Translations under genes and position numbers: made by a program
The notes under the pieces: model-generated
The model's database searches: none
Seen by the model: only the letters and a program-made list of their open reading frames with translations
Told to the model about the DNA's origin: nothing
Shown here: piece by piece, positions 47,505 through 59,378 of the stretch
Position numbering within the stretch: the first letter of the stretch is position 1
How the letters are laid out: every line of letters begins with the position of its first letter
Assembly: GCA_024663395.1 (NCBI GenBank)
Contig: JANFAH010000009.1
Span: 930,001-994,000, forward strand
Direction of reading: 5' to 3'
DNA from: Pisolithus tinctorius
Lineage: Eukaryota > Basidiomycota > Agaricomycetes > Boletales > Pisolithaceae
Length of the DNA: 64,000 nt

Positions 47505-47968
47505 ATTAGGTAAGTGATCCCCTCCGGCACAGGTCGATATCCGCTGTATACTCGCTGGCCGTAGATTGCGCCGGTAAAAGTCCCATGGATGATCGTGCAG
47601 GACAGGCTTTTATACAGTGGGAGTAATAATAGCGAGCCATGACGTAGCTAATCGTAACATACATGCCATTTTCATAAAAGAAGTGGATTCAAATTTGGTC
47701 ATAGTCTGATGGTGGAAGGGGATTCGGCTGTTTTGCATGTTGGGCACCGTACTTCTCTAGTAACGAGCACGAACTAATGCTGCATGTAGGCTTCTTACAA
47801 GGTAGATCATCCAAACACCGTGTATCTTTCTGGTAACGAGCCTATTCCGATCCACTTGATCAGTAGCCTCTTCGCTGCGCTGTTCCCCATTCTGTTATGT
47901 GGGCGATGAAAATATTCTACGTGCCCATTGGTGCATTCATTCCATCAGATTACCATGCACCTGCAGAC
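47505..47968. other. Intergenic region between DUF202 gene and first transporter
   Basis: These 464 bases contain the DUF202 promoter and the transporter 3' end. I saw no coding frame or repeat. Confidence 0.45.
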
Positions 47969-50029
47969 TTACTTCTGTCTTTCCTTCTCAATGCTAGCCT
48001 CTCGCCATTGCTTTCCTTTGTAGAGGGCCAAAAGAATTATCAACTCGGCAATTAGCATCAACCCCGCCCAAATGGTGTATAGTCCCCCATCACCAATTGC
48101 ATTCTATTCCATATTCAAACACGGCATGCGTTAAACAGAAGAGAAACGCACCTGCAAAGGCACGGCAACTTCAGCCGCAATGAATGCGAAGGTGCCACGA
48201 ATAGAACTATTTGCAGCAACGGCACTTGATGACCTTCCGGTATTGGAGTCTACAATGTACGCCAAGGTACTGGAATATATCCATCTAATATCAACAACTA
48301 TGAGTCAGAACTACATTCCAGGTGGCCAAGCTCACATAGAAAAGAAGCCGCTCAAGAATAACATAGTACACATCGCAGCAATGTGGACGCGCTCTTGACA
48401 TATCCAAGCGTAACCGATAACCGCTGGCGGTAATACCCACATAGCAATCTTCGTACTTTCCAACCGCATCTACCAGAGCGGAATGTCATTAGTTAACCTT
48501 CAGCCCAGCTAGGGCCCTGGTTTACCTCTGGGAAACTCACACCACCATTCTCTGCTGTCAGTCGTGCAAGGGTCCTATCGGACCATTGACCACCCAGTAT
48601 ACTCCCCAACATAGATCCTGATCAAGAAAAAAGCATGAGCTGAGGCGTTACCTGGTATCCTTGTGATGCAAACCGATGCCAAAAGAAAGAAGAACCAGCC
48701 CAGTCTTCAATGCATCATAATCATAGTAGAGTGAAAGAGTTCGTGCACAAGTGTATGCGATACTGAAGCCGAACGCAAACAAGAGACCTGTGAATATGAT
48801 ATATAAGACATGATCGAGTCATGAGATAGACCATCGACTAACCAGACGGTATCAAGATCACGAGATTATATTTGCGGCGTAGAATCTTGGCATATGGCGG
48901 AAAGGGATTTACATTCGAAAAAGATAGGGCGATGTCTTTTGCATCTCCAGCAGTGGCAATGGATGGTTGCGCTTCAACGTCCCTGGGCAGCAATTCACCG
49001 ACCCTCTTCTGGCCGTCAAACATCTCGGCTTCAGACAAGCGTGGCTCTTGCATTCTTCTCCTCAGGATGTTCTGGTATGCCAGGCTGCGCTCCCTTCTGA
49101 ACGTGTCCTTGAATAAAAACAAAAACGCCGAGAACATGATTCCACCCCAGATCACCAGAAACCAAAATACAGCACGCCAGCTGAGTGCCTGTGTAAGTAC
49201 CCCACCTATAATCGGCCCCAAGGACGGGCCGAGAAGGGGGGCACAATAGAAGACGCCCATCTTAGTGCCCCGCTGATGAGGCTCATATACGTCTGCTAAC
49301 GTGGCGGCACCAATTGAAATGACAGCGCTCGACCTACAGAAATCTGTCAGATGGATAAGTACGTACCAGTAGAAAACATGAGACATACCCAATTGCCTGT
49401 AGGATACGCATACCGATGACAAGTCCTATACTCTTGGAGACAGCAACAACAGTTGAACCCAATGTGAAGAACGAGACCGAGGCAAGGTAGACAAGCTGAA
49501 GAAAATAATCTTTCAGTCACAGGAGATTACAGAAAGCAATGTTTACAGACTTTTCTTCCCTTAATCTCACTCAACGCGCTCCACAGTATCGGAAAGTTGC
49601 CTTGCACAAGGATAAACAAGGACAAGCTCAAGCTTATCTGTCCGCTCGACGCATGCAGTTGTTGTTCGATCTGTGCGTTTGCGGCTGGACTGGAGTTGGT
49701 GAAAGTGTCTTTCAATAAAATGCAACGTACGATTCTGGATATTAGCACATAGCCCTGCGATCATAGATGCTCCAGAGATAATGAATAATATTGCCGTCTG
49801 AAACGGGTCAATACCATCCTTGAATATGCGATAGGTATCCAGTAGTGCATACCTTTCTGGTATCGGACCACAGTCGGGGATCATCTTCTACCACGGCATG
49901 TTCTATGTCAAGCTTGGATTTGTCTAATTTCTTCGTTACGATAGGAGAGGTCTGGAGAGGTGAGCCACCAGTATCTTTCTCGGTTTCGATGGGTGGGATA
50001 GTCACAGCCGGGGGGTCTACAACATGCAT
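47969..50029 (-). CDS. DHA1 major facilitator drug:H+ antiporter, copy A
   Basis: Ten exons give 527 residues: 50029-49853, 49797-49731, 49684-49551, 49495-49389, 49333-48843, 48787-48674, 48617-48526, 48469-48336, 48284-48152 and 48103-47969. The cytosolic N-terminus ends EDDPRLWSDTRK. Twelve membrane helices are predicted. LWSALSEIKGRK is motif A in loop 2-3. Motif C of antiporters is clear in helix 5: GPSLGPIIGGVL. The central loop between helices 6 and 7 is polar. ATLADVYEPHQRGTKMG and LGGQWSDRTLARL fit the Qdr/Dtr/Aqr1 branch of DHA1, whose members export drugs, weak acids or polyamines. The substrate is unknown. Copy B lies 937 bases upstream with the same intron pattern, so this is a tandem duplicate. 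The gene looks intact. Confidence 0.92.
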
Positions 50030-50966
50030 AGCCAACTGCGTAGTTGGGAAAGGGGTGTAATGAAATGAAGAGGCAGCACGCTTCTCGCATACTCTGGTAG
50101 CACCCGCGGATTATATTTATTGCAGTACGGTTGTGAGTGATGACAAAACTGCAACCTTTGCCGCATAAGCCGTGAGTGGAATTCCTCCGGGTGTTATGAT
50201 ATCAGTGGGACCTTGTTCCGGGTCGGATTCCACGGCCGAAACACGGGAATTTCTGCTGGTGCCATTCATTCAATACAACAAAGTTGAGCCGTACGCCTCA
50301 AACCAAAGCAGCATTATTAGTACTGTAATGAGCGTAAGCATCCCGTCATGCGATACTTCCTTGTCAGATAGGACTATAGGTAACACGGTGGCCATGTGTA
50401 GCTTCAGTCTAGAATATTAGGATGTTCACTTACTTACCTCTATTTGGCTATGGGAAACTCGATGTGGGCACTGACTCACATCGTCATATATTCCACCCGT
50501 TCCGCGCCGATAGCCGTAGATCGTAGGTCTTGTGGTCTTGACTTGATGCTACGATAAGTACAATAAGCTCGCTGAGGCGTCGGCGATACCGACCTAACGG
50601 TAGCGCAGTACGGCAACGAGAGCAAAGCGTGAAGCGTGTCAACGTGGGGCTAATGCATATGGTTTGTTAGTTGTTGCATGCTCATAGCGAACGTCCTGGG
50701 GAGTCCGCAAGTGGCGTCACCGTGTTATCGGTGTTGGCACGATGTTCCCTCCTTGAGAACAGTGCTCATGATGAACGCAAGTTGAACGCCATCTGTCATC
50801 AATTTAGTGCCACCAGTCTAACCCCGATCGAAGCAGCTTACAGAAAGTATCAACGGAGATTGAACGATCCCCCTTTGACTGCAAGTTTACATGAAACTAT
50901 AGTACATACAATCGTGCAACGTGCACTCGCAATCCGTGCTTCGCAGCCGAATCGGCATCTATATCA
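50030..50966. other. Spacer between tandem transporters
   Basis: These 937 bases hold the promoter of copy A and the 3' end of copy B. I found no gene and no clear repeat of the coding regions. Confidence 0.5.
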
Positions 50967-53077
50967 TCATTCACTAACAGAGTGCCGTTTTTCCTCCTCA
51001 TTACTAGTCTCTCGCCACCACCTACCTCTGTAGAGAACCAGTAAAATCATTAGCTCAGCCAACAGTAACAATCCAGCCCATGCGGTGTATAAACCTCCGT
51101 CACCGATAGCATCCTAGGCGAGTTCAATAGAGCATGAGTGGCACAAATGAGGAAGGCGCACCTGCAACGGTACAGCAACCTCTGCTGCGACGAACCCAGA
51201 GACACCACGGAACAAGCTGTTCACCGCAACTGCACTTGATGATCTTCCGGGGTTAGAGTCTACGATATATGCCAAGGTACTCGAATATATCCATCTGAAG
51301 TCCGTGCGCCAAAAATATATCAGATACCGTAAATGCGCATGAATATACTCACATGGAGAAGAAACCGCCGAAGAATAGCATTGTGCACATCGCGGCAATG
51401 TGAACATGCTTTTGACACACCCATGCATAACCAACCACTACCGGTGGTAACCACCACATCGCTACCTTTGTACTTTCCAGTCGCATCTACTTAGATCAAA
51501 ACATTGTGAGGTATTTGGATGGGAAACCTGCGAGACATGTGTCCTAGTCTCACCTCCGGGAAACCCATTCCGGTGTTAGCTGCCTGCAGCCTCATTAGGG
51601 TCCTATCAGACCATCGACCACCTAGAACACTCCCAAAGAGGGATCCTAAGAACAAGTGAATGAACGTTAGCACGTTAGCATATCGGTAGGCTGTGCACAT
51701 TTGATACATACCAATGCCAAAGGAAAGTAGGACTAACCCGGTCTCCAGGGCATTATAACCGTAGTAGAGCGCGAGGGTTCGTGCGCATGTGTATGAAATG
51801 CTATAAGTGAAAGCAAACAATAACCCTGGGAAAACGACGTAAGTCAGACAGAGAGCAATTCATATCACTGTCTGCCAACTGCCCACACACCCGAGGAAAA
51901 CAGAATGGCGAGGTTGTGTTTACAGCCCAGAATCTTGACGTAAGATGGGAAGGGGTTGACATCCGCAAAGGAGAGAGTGATGTCCTTCATGATTACTGAG
52001 TTCACCAGTGTTGGGTGGGCCTGATCATCTTTTGGGGTTTGTACGCAACTTTGAGCACCGTTCCTCATTTCGCTGGTGGGTGAATTGGGTTCCGATGGCT
52101 GACATTTCAACCTGTGCATCCACTTTTTTTTCAAGACAGTCTGGTATGTCAAGCTGCGCTCTTTCCGGAACGTGTCCCTAAATAAGAAGCAGAATGCCAA
52201 AAGCATGATACCTCCCCAAATCACCAGGAACCAGAAGGGGGCACGCCAGCTAAATGCTTGAGTGAGCACTCCACCCATAATTGGCCCCAGTGATGGACCT
52301 AGAAGAGGTGCACAATAGTAGACGCCCATCACGGTACCCCGTTCATGAGGCTCATATATATCTGCCAACGTAGCGGCACCGATCGACATGACGGCGCTTG
52401 CCCTGCGGTTTGCTGTCGGGTTGGGAACTGCACATCAGCATCAAAAGTAACACATACCCGATTGCTTGGACAATCCGCATGCCGATAACCAGACCTATAC
52501 TGTTCGAAACAGCGACGGTAGCCGAACCCACTATGAAGAGCAAAACTGAGACAAGATAGACAAGCTAATAATGGAAAACGTCTCGTAAATCGAGGTAAAG
52601 CGATAACATTACCATCACCAACCTTTCTTCCTTTGATCTCGCTCACAGCACTCCAAACAACGGGGAAAGTGCCTTGTGCAAGGACAGAAAGAGACAAGCT
52701 TAGACTGATCTGTTCACTCGTGGCATGCAGCTGTTGCTCTATCTGTGCATTGGCCGCTGAATTCGTGGTAAGAAGGTCGAGGGAAATGTTACATGGGAGG
52801 TAACGCACGATTCTGTATGACTGTGCAGAGGCCTGTAATCACAGATGCACCAGAGACCAGGAGCAATGTCGAAGTCTGAGAGATAAATTGCAGTTCTGGA
52901 AGTTCGCGATAAACGAAACTAATGCAGAATACACACTTTCCTGACTTTCGACCATACTCGAGGGTCATCATCCACTAGGGCATGCTCGACATCGGGTGGA
53001 TGAGCCTGCAAAGATGTTCCTTTGGTTTCAGTTTCAGCTTGTATCATGGTCACGGCCAAGTTGTCTGTGGGCGACAT
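50967..53077 (-). CDS. DHA1 major facilitator drug:H+ antiporter, copy B
   Basis: Ten exons give 526 residues: 53077-52937, 52875-52809, 52756-52623, 52564-52458, 52402-51891, 51825-51712, 51645-51554, 51486-51353, 51294-51162 and 51113-50967. Motif A reads VWSAVSEIKGRK and motif C GPSLGPIMGGVL. The paralogue block ATLADIYEPHERGTVMG and the loop LGGRWSDRTLMRL match copy A closely. Seven internal exons have exactly the same length as in copy A (67, 134, 107, 114, 92, 134 and 133 bases). The N-terminus, the central cytosolic loop and the C-terminus differ in length and sequence. Loss of similarity is concentrated in those cytosolic parts, which suggests diverged regulation or partners with a shared transport core. 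The gene appears intact. Confidence 0.92.
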
Positions 53078-54617
53078 TAGGTGTACAGTATGGAGCTGTC
53101 ACAGGAGTTAGGGAATGACAGGCACTCCAAGAGTTTGCAGATATTCGAAGCACGGCACGCCTGCGGCATGAGCGATGATAAACCCCTGGCAGCTCGAATC
53201 TTGCCGTAGATGCCGTGTAATCTGAGTTGTGTATGATTACGGGATCGGCGAGCACACCTTAGTTAAGGTCAAATACGTCGGCCGAATGATACGTATTTGA
53301 TTTGATCGGGTGAACCAGAACCGAAGCCATTGTATTGAAGCGGCAGTGCGATGTTTGTTGGTTTGTCCAGATGCGTCGTACACTTCCATGGCGTACAACA
53401 TTACTTAGTGCGTTCAGCGAGTTAGCCCTAGGGGGAACACCAAAGTCGTACAGAAAACACCTACGTGACGGCTGACTGAAACGTTTGATGGTCGGAACTG
53501 GGTTGGAGTAACGTATCCCGCTTGGAAAGTCAGCAAATTTCTCTCAATTGATTTGCCTTTGTCGTAGATACCTCCGAAGTAAGATGAAGTTTCATTTCAG
53601 ATGAATCTAGAGGTTTTAAATCCAGGAAATGGGGTTGGTACCTTTGTAGATCTGAAAACCAGTTCGTGGTGTTTGAATACATACCTCACGGATGTCGGGC
53701 CTTGGGATGTCAAAAATACATCAGCAAACAGTTGACAGATGGGCGGGGGAAGAGTATGATAACCGTATTAGGTCATAGGTTATGCAGCCCAGTGGAGTTA
53801 ATAGTTCCGACTTGCGTCTTGGGGAAATGGGCCTCAGTGGGCGCTCACTCGCAGGTGAGATGCGCGCGTTCCGACTTAATACTCAGACTCTATTGCATTA
53901 TGATCGCCTCAATGCATGGGGTTAACTGTCAGGTGGTGAAACAACAAAACCGTGATGGCTTACCCACCGAGTTTGTCAAAGGTCGTTGGATTTGATGGTA
54001 AGTGTTCTAGTGCGTCGTGTATTACCTCTCACAGGGAACGCAAACAAGTAGTAAACCCCGTTCTACCTGCCTTTATCGTAGGCAGGCCTCGCTCACTCTT
54101 CGTTGCTGGCAGCGTAATGTTGGTAACATTGGCTTCGGTATGAACGCCCAGTAGGTGAGCAGCTCCTGCCCTGCCATGGGTGAACCGTTTGCTATCTAGC
54201 GTAACTGGTGGATCTAGGTTGCATAATGCGTCTGGATTGATAGTTGCATTCAAAGCATCCGCGGAGGGTCGTGTTGGTCTTATCTACATACCTGTCTATA
54301 CGGTCAGCGCAGAACAAGGATGAACCAACGGGTGGGTCCACCTTCCTTGAGCCAGCAGAACGGAGTGCACCAGTGAGCGTGTGACTGGGACATAATAGCG
54401 TTCGTCGACGAGCCTAGGCCACGACTTGCCAGCTAAATAAAACTTTGCCAATACTGAACCCAGTAGTGCGTAGTCGATTGTTAGAAAAAAAATTGTGCAT
54501 TTTCACACTATGTACGAGTTCCGGGGAAGTATGTATGTATCTCAGATTGACAGCCCCGACGCGCCGAACGCGTTGTAAATCCCAAGTCCGAGAAGCCATC
54601 ATCATCAATTTTCCGCA
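53078..54617. other. Divergent intergenic region, about 1.5 kb
   Basis: This lies between the start of transporter copy B and the start of ETF beta, so it holds both promoters. No spliced model was found; the frame at 53666-53995 shows no domain. Confidence 0.5.
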
Positions 54618-55756
54618 ATGAGGCCTTCCGCCGTGCGTCTGCTCAACATCCTCGTCCCCGTCAAACGGTGAGTCCCAACAAAGTAGTGGGCTCTAGTTCA
54701 TGGTAGAATACCTGTCATAGGGCTGTGGACTTTGCAGTGAAGATCCGCGTGAACCCAGAGCAGACCGGTATAGACCTCAATGTGAAGCATTCTATGGTGC
54801 GTTTCATTCAGTCCCGTACCCTCGGATTCGCTTAGGTATCGCATGTACAGAACCCGTTCGACGAAATTGGTGCGTTCCTTCTGTTCAGGACCGCGCCGCG
54901 AATACCTTATCATACATTCACCCAGCCGTGGAGGAGGCCGTCCGACTCCGGGAACGCCTCAAAGATGCTGTCAAGTCCATCAAAGTCGTCACCATTGGAC
55001 CCCCCAAAGCTGTGGAGACACTCCGCACTGCACTTGCAATGGGTGCCGACTCTGCTATCCACGTGGAGATTCCCGAAGGCACCCCTTCTCCCGAACCCCT
55101 CGCAGTTGCCAAGACCCTTCGCGAACTTGTGATGCGCCAGAAAGAGGGCGTCGACTTGATAATCATGGGGAAGCAAGCTATTGACGACGATGCAGGGCAA
55201 ACAGGTCAAATGCTTGCGGGGCTTATGGATTGGGCGCAAGCAACGTTTGCAAGTAAGGTAGACGTAGATCCATCGACAAAGGCGGCCAACGTGACAAGGG
55301 AAATCGACGGAGGATTGGAACAATTGAAATGTCAATTGCCTATGGTCATCACAACAGACCTGCGGTGAGCGTTCGGAACTTGCTCGATCCTCGTTTTCTG
55401 ACTGCGCAATTTTTCCTGTACAGACTTAATGGCAAGTATTCGACGAATAGAATCACTTGACCATACTGAACCGTATTCCATGCAGAGCCCAGATACGCAT
55501 CCCTACCTAACATCATGAAGGCAAAGAAGAAACCAATCGAAAAATTCACGCCCGCGGACCTCGGCGTTGATCTCACTCCTCGATTACGAACTCTTAAAGT
55601 CACAGAACCCCCCAAACGCGTTGGTGGGGGCAAGGTGGGTATACTCGTATAAATTACATTTTCCCGGCTCACGAACTGGTGTCATGGAAGGTGGCCAACG
55701 TCGATGAGCTGCTGGTGAAGCTCAAGGAAGCCGGGATTACTCCTAAGCGTGCATGA
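54618..55756 (+). CDS. Electron transfer flavoprotein subunit beta
   Basis: ETF beta pairs with the alpha subunit in the mitochondrial matrix and passes electrons from acyl-CoA dehydrogenases to ETF-ubiquinone oxidoreductase. Seven exons give 268 residues: 54618-54667, 54721-54796, 54851-54869, 54926-55364, 55424-55431, 55486-55634 and 55691-55756. Landmarks in order are [43 protein letters not shown], the signature [17 protein letters not shown], and [13 protein letters not shown] followed by DLGVD. Exon 5 has only eight bases and is followed by an intron that begins GCAAGT, a non-canonical GC donor in its classic context; the joined reading [12 protein letters not shown] matches the family. 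Length is normal for the family. It is convergent with the RING gene. Confidence 0.95.
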
Positions 55757-56169
55757 GAACTCTCTGTACCATTGTTATCGAAATAATATCTACACTCCTG
55801 GAAACATTTCATTGGTGACATTTGGTCTCGGAGTACTAGGTCCTCAACAACAGGCACGCAATACTACTACACAAGAAACGGAAGAGGAGGGCTGACGAGA
55901 TATGGGATCCAGATTGACCAGTGGTTAACTTGAGATTTTCTTTTTTCTATTTTTTCTATTTGCTTTTTCCGAAATTGCGTCGAAGCCACTAATGAGTAAA
56001 TATATAATATGAGGCTTCGATAACAGGGAATGATAGGGAATGATAGGGAATGACAAGACAATGGCTACACGGAAAAATGAGAGACACGATGCGTAGGAAT
56101 GTGGAGTATACAGAAAGAACGGGATGAGTGGATGATTCAGCTCACTCGCAATGCTGTGAACTTGAACTA
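55757..56169. other. Convergent gap with short repeats
   Basis: The gap between ETF beta and the RING gene contains three copies of the decamer AGGGAATGAT (56025-56054, last base changed) and an 8-base inverted repeat, TCGAAGCC at 55980-55987 against GGCTTCGA at 56013-56020, around an AT-rich loop. A T-rich tract precedes it at about 55935-55970. These could mark 3' end formation for the two genes; that is inference. Confidence 0.55.
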
Positions 56170-57796
56170 TTACGAGGTCGATCTCGAAGTTGAGGTGGAA
56201 GTATCCGCAGTTGTGGATGACCCACTGCTCGTGTTCTCGACGCCCTTATCCTCCGTGAGTATGATGAAGAAATTTAAGAAATATGGAAGATCACAAACCT
56301 TGGAACGGCACGCGGGACAATTGTTCCTGCCAGTCTCGAGCCACCTATCTACACAAGCTTGGTGAAACGCATGTTTACAAGTCAACACACGAATGTGTTC
56401 TTCAGGAGTGTAGTCCTCCAGACATATCAGGCACTGCACCAGGCAATCAGTTTGATAATCCTTCCCAAAAAAAAGGAGCCCAGTTTCCCCCTACCCTTTC
56501 GATACAATTGTTGGCAATGCGCCCTGTCTTTTCGTATTCCTCCAAGGATGAGGACTGGATCACTTCCAACCCAGACCTCTCGATGTCCTCTCTAGAAGCT
56601 GTGGGTGGCTTTACTTGACCTAGGAACTCTGCTAGCTCCCTAACACGGCCGAATAATGAATAAAAATGGCTTTGTTGTATCAACACTACGTACCATAACG
56701 CTTCGAATGAGTCCAAGTTGCCACCCATGATTACATGATGATCGTCCGAAGAAAACCCTGCAAGGTGAAGGTGCAGAGTTGCATCAGTTACTGTTCCCCC
56801 TTACCCACGGTAAGAAAACAATCGGATGGACGGACCGCCGATCACATAGATGAGAAGAGTTTGAGAGGCGAGCGTCTCTCCTGTTACGGCACTCGCCGAT
56901 GCGATACCGCTCTGTCTGGCACGAGTCAAGTTTCTGAAGGCGTCAAAGGCGCGGTTTTGCCACGTGCGTGGCTGGGGAGATTGCTGTGTTTGTCCTGAAA
57001 GGAACCAATCTTGCGGAGTGCTTTCTTGCGATGACAGATCCGGCTGCTGTGTAAGAGGTCCGGAGAGGGAGCGATTGCCTGGTGCAGACGAGAGCGGGCC
57101 AGGGACATTGAAGGGGTTAGGGAACCCATCACTTTCCGGGGTGTCGTCCTCGTCGATGGAATGGATACGCCCATGATAGTGCTGATGACGGTGAAGCGGA
57201 TCATGAAAGTGTGCGGGGTGGGGTGACTCCCGACCTGCGGCGGGAGGCTGTAAACCAATGACAATAATAGGTATGATCAGGTTAGACCGAGTTCCCGTTC
57301 CTGCACCCGCCGACGGGGAGGACGGGGAAGGAACGCCGTCCGTAGGTGGGTGTGGTACCGCATCGACTGGAATAGATGGGGGAGAATTGTGTGTCTCAGA
57401 CATACCTGGTGCATGAGTGGTAGATGAAAGAGAAGGGAAAGGGTCTTGGGCGAACCCAGCGCCAAGGACATGTTGCCCCCCGCCACGAGGTGCCCCACCA
57501 GTACTTCCATTGTCACCATTACAGGCAGGTTGTGAAGAAGTGGCATTGGAAGTCAGCTCCTGTAGCGAGTCAGCATGTGAGTGGGGTGTAGAATAAGAAG
57601 ACGACGGCGAGGACGTTGTCACTGGAGCATGAATGCGCGGCAGCGACTGCCCAGATGATGGAGGCACGGATTCATGGTCATCCGCTGACGTTCTGGCAGC
57701 TGAAGATCGAGACCTGCGCCACCAGCTTCCACCGCTCCTCGGCGTACGTTCACGGCGAGCAGATGAACCCTGAGAGAAAGGGAGACGAAAGGGCAT
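56170..57796 (-). CDS. RING-H2 E3 ubiquitin ligase
   Basis: Five exons, 57796-56836, 56757-56694, 56639-56495, 56433-56299 and 56250-56170, give 461 residues. About 320 N-terminal residues are Ser/Pro/Gly-rich and include one hydrophobic stretch (SNLIIPIIVIGLQPPA). A conserved linker follows: IYVIGG, then GGNLDSFEALWELAEFLGQVKPPTA split here over two exons. The RING-H2 is complete: CLICLEDY, then CKHAFHQAC with its two His, and NNCPAC. The Trp after the sixth ligand (VDRWLE), a contact for E2 enzymes, is present. Such proteins transfer ubiquitin; the target is unknown. The start at MPFRLPFSQG is a choice: an upstream coding exon cannot be excluded. The last acceptor could also lie six bases later. 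It is divergent from the nucleotidase. Confidence 0.87.
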
Positions 57797-58091
57797 TACT
57801 GCGAGCTGTGATACGACTGGGAGCCTCCGAGTTGACAAGAACGTGCGATGCAAATACGCTAGAATTTGGAGTATTGACGACCCTTGTAGGATGACTGTGC
57901 GCAATAGACCAGGTCAACGATGTCGACAGCGTCGACCACTAGTTGTGGAGCAGATGTGGCAGCAGGGAAGACGCCTGGAGACGTATTACTAGGACACGGC
58001 CACACCATCCATTTTAGGTAATCCACACAGCTCAGCACGGTGACTTGATTCATCGATGAATGCTAAGCAAGTACTACACAGCACTGCGATC
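57797..58091. promoter_or_regulatory. Divergent promoter between RING ligase and nucleotidase
   Basis: The 295 bases between the two start codons should contain both promoters. A minus-strand open frame of 64 codons at 57859-58053 overlaps this interval but has no recognisable domain and could be untranslated sequence or an extra 5' exon of the RING gene. Confidence 0.4.
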
Positions 58092-59378
58092 ATGGCGCCG
58101 AAAGTTCTTTTGGTGGTCGGTGTCCATATTTTAGCGGTGCTCAGTAAGCATATCTGACACATCTGTTCTTAGAATGACGATGGCCCACCTGGACCAGATT
58201 CGCCATACATTTTTGGTTTTTACAAGCATCTGATCAAGGATCTCGGTGAGCAGCATACTTCCGGTACTTTACTCGGTTAACAAGGTTGTTCTGACAGGTT
58301 GGGATGTAAAGGTAGCCATCCCTAGTTCACAAAAGTCGTGGATCGGTATGGATAGGCATTCAAATTGACAAGTGCCAGTCATTCATCACAGTCGACAGGC
58401 AAGTCGTACCATATCACAGAAATTACACGGGGCAGATACTTCTATCCGAGAGAACCCGGTAAAGAAGATCGCTGTTGCAGGCAGGAATACGTATCTTACG
58501 CATGCCCCTACAGACGGCTTACAGGGCGAAGTGTCTTTGGTTCCCAGAAAGAGCACGGATGGCGCAGACGAGTGGATTCTCCTAGACGGTGTAAGAATAC
58601 GTCCGTCGCTGCGTGCGTACAAGTACCCACCTTGAATTCTCTCCAGACCCCTGCATCGTGTACCAATATATCCTTGCACAATCTATATCCTGGACAAATA
58701 GATCTCGTGGTGAGTTGCCCTTTCATGGAAGTCATGTGGTGGGTCCAGCTCACCAGCGTAGATTTCTGGACCAAACTTCGGCAGGAACACATCTGGTCAG
58801 TTTCAAAACTTGGATGAAACTTCCCTTGACTTCTTTCTATAGCTGCCTTTTCGCTTTCTTCGGGAACCGTTGGTGGAGCCATGTCTGGCGCGCTCTCCCG
58901 AACCCGTGCCATAGCAATCTCATACGGGAATGTTCATCACTTTACTCCAACAGAGTGGATCGAGCCCGCACACCTTCTAGCCACCCGCATCATTAAACAC
59001 CTGTGGGAGAACTGGGGAAGAGATACCCAAAACGGCAAAGTGGATCTCTACACTGTGAATATACCCATGATACCGCAACTCGCTACTCCCGATGGGCTAC
59101 AGACATGTTGGGCATATATGTGGCGGAACTCATATGGCCAACTGTTCAAGGCCCTGGACGAGGAGAGTCAAGGGATGACAGGAGTTTTATCCTTCGGATG
59201 GGGCCCGGATATCAGGCCTCTGATATCCCCCGATGTGTCTACACTTCCTATTGGAAGCGATGGATGGGCGTTCAGCATGGGCTACGCTACTGTCACACCG
59301 TTGATGGCTTGCTTCGCTGAGGGAGAGTGTGGTGATGTGACAAACCCTCCTAATAAACCAAGGTTGCTGAAGTTGTAG
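58092..59378 (+). CDS. SurE-type survival nucleotidase / acid phosphatase
   Basis: SurE proteins are metal-dependent phosphatases that remove phosphate from nucleotides. Eight exons give 303 residues: 58092-58112, 58173-58245, 58298-58345, 58399-58458, 58514-58590, 58647-58709, 58762-58795 and 58843-59378. The first exon encodes only MAPKVLL; the next begins with the metal motif NDDGPPGPDSPYIFGF. Further hallmarks are VKVAIPSSQKSWIG, EWILLDGTPASCTNISLHN, the SGPNFGRNTS loop holding a conserved Asn ligand, and SSGTVGGAMSGALSRTRAIA. The C-terminus is the longer form seen in fungi (VDLYTVNIPM, SDGWAFSMGYATVTPL). No signal peptide is present, so a cytosolic site is likely. All motif residues that I can judge are intact. 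Confidence 0.93.
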
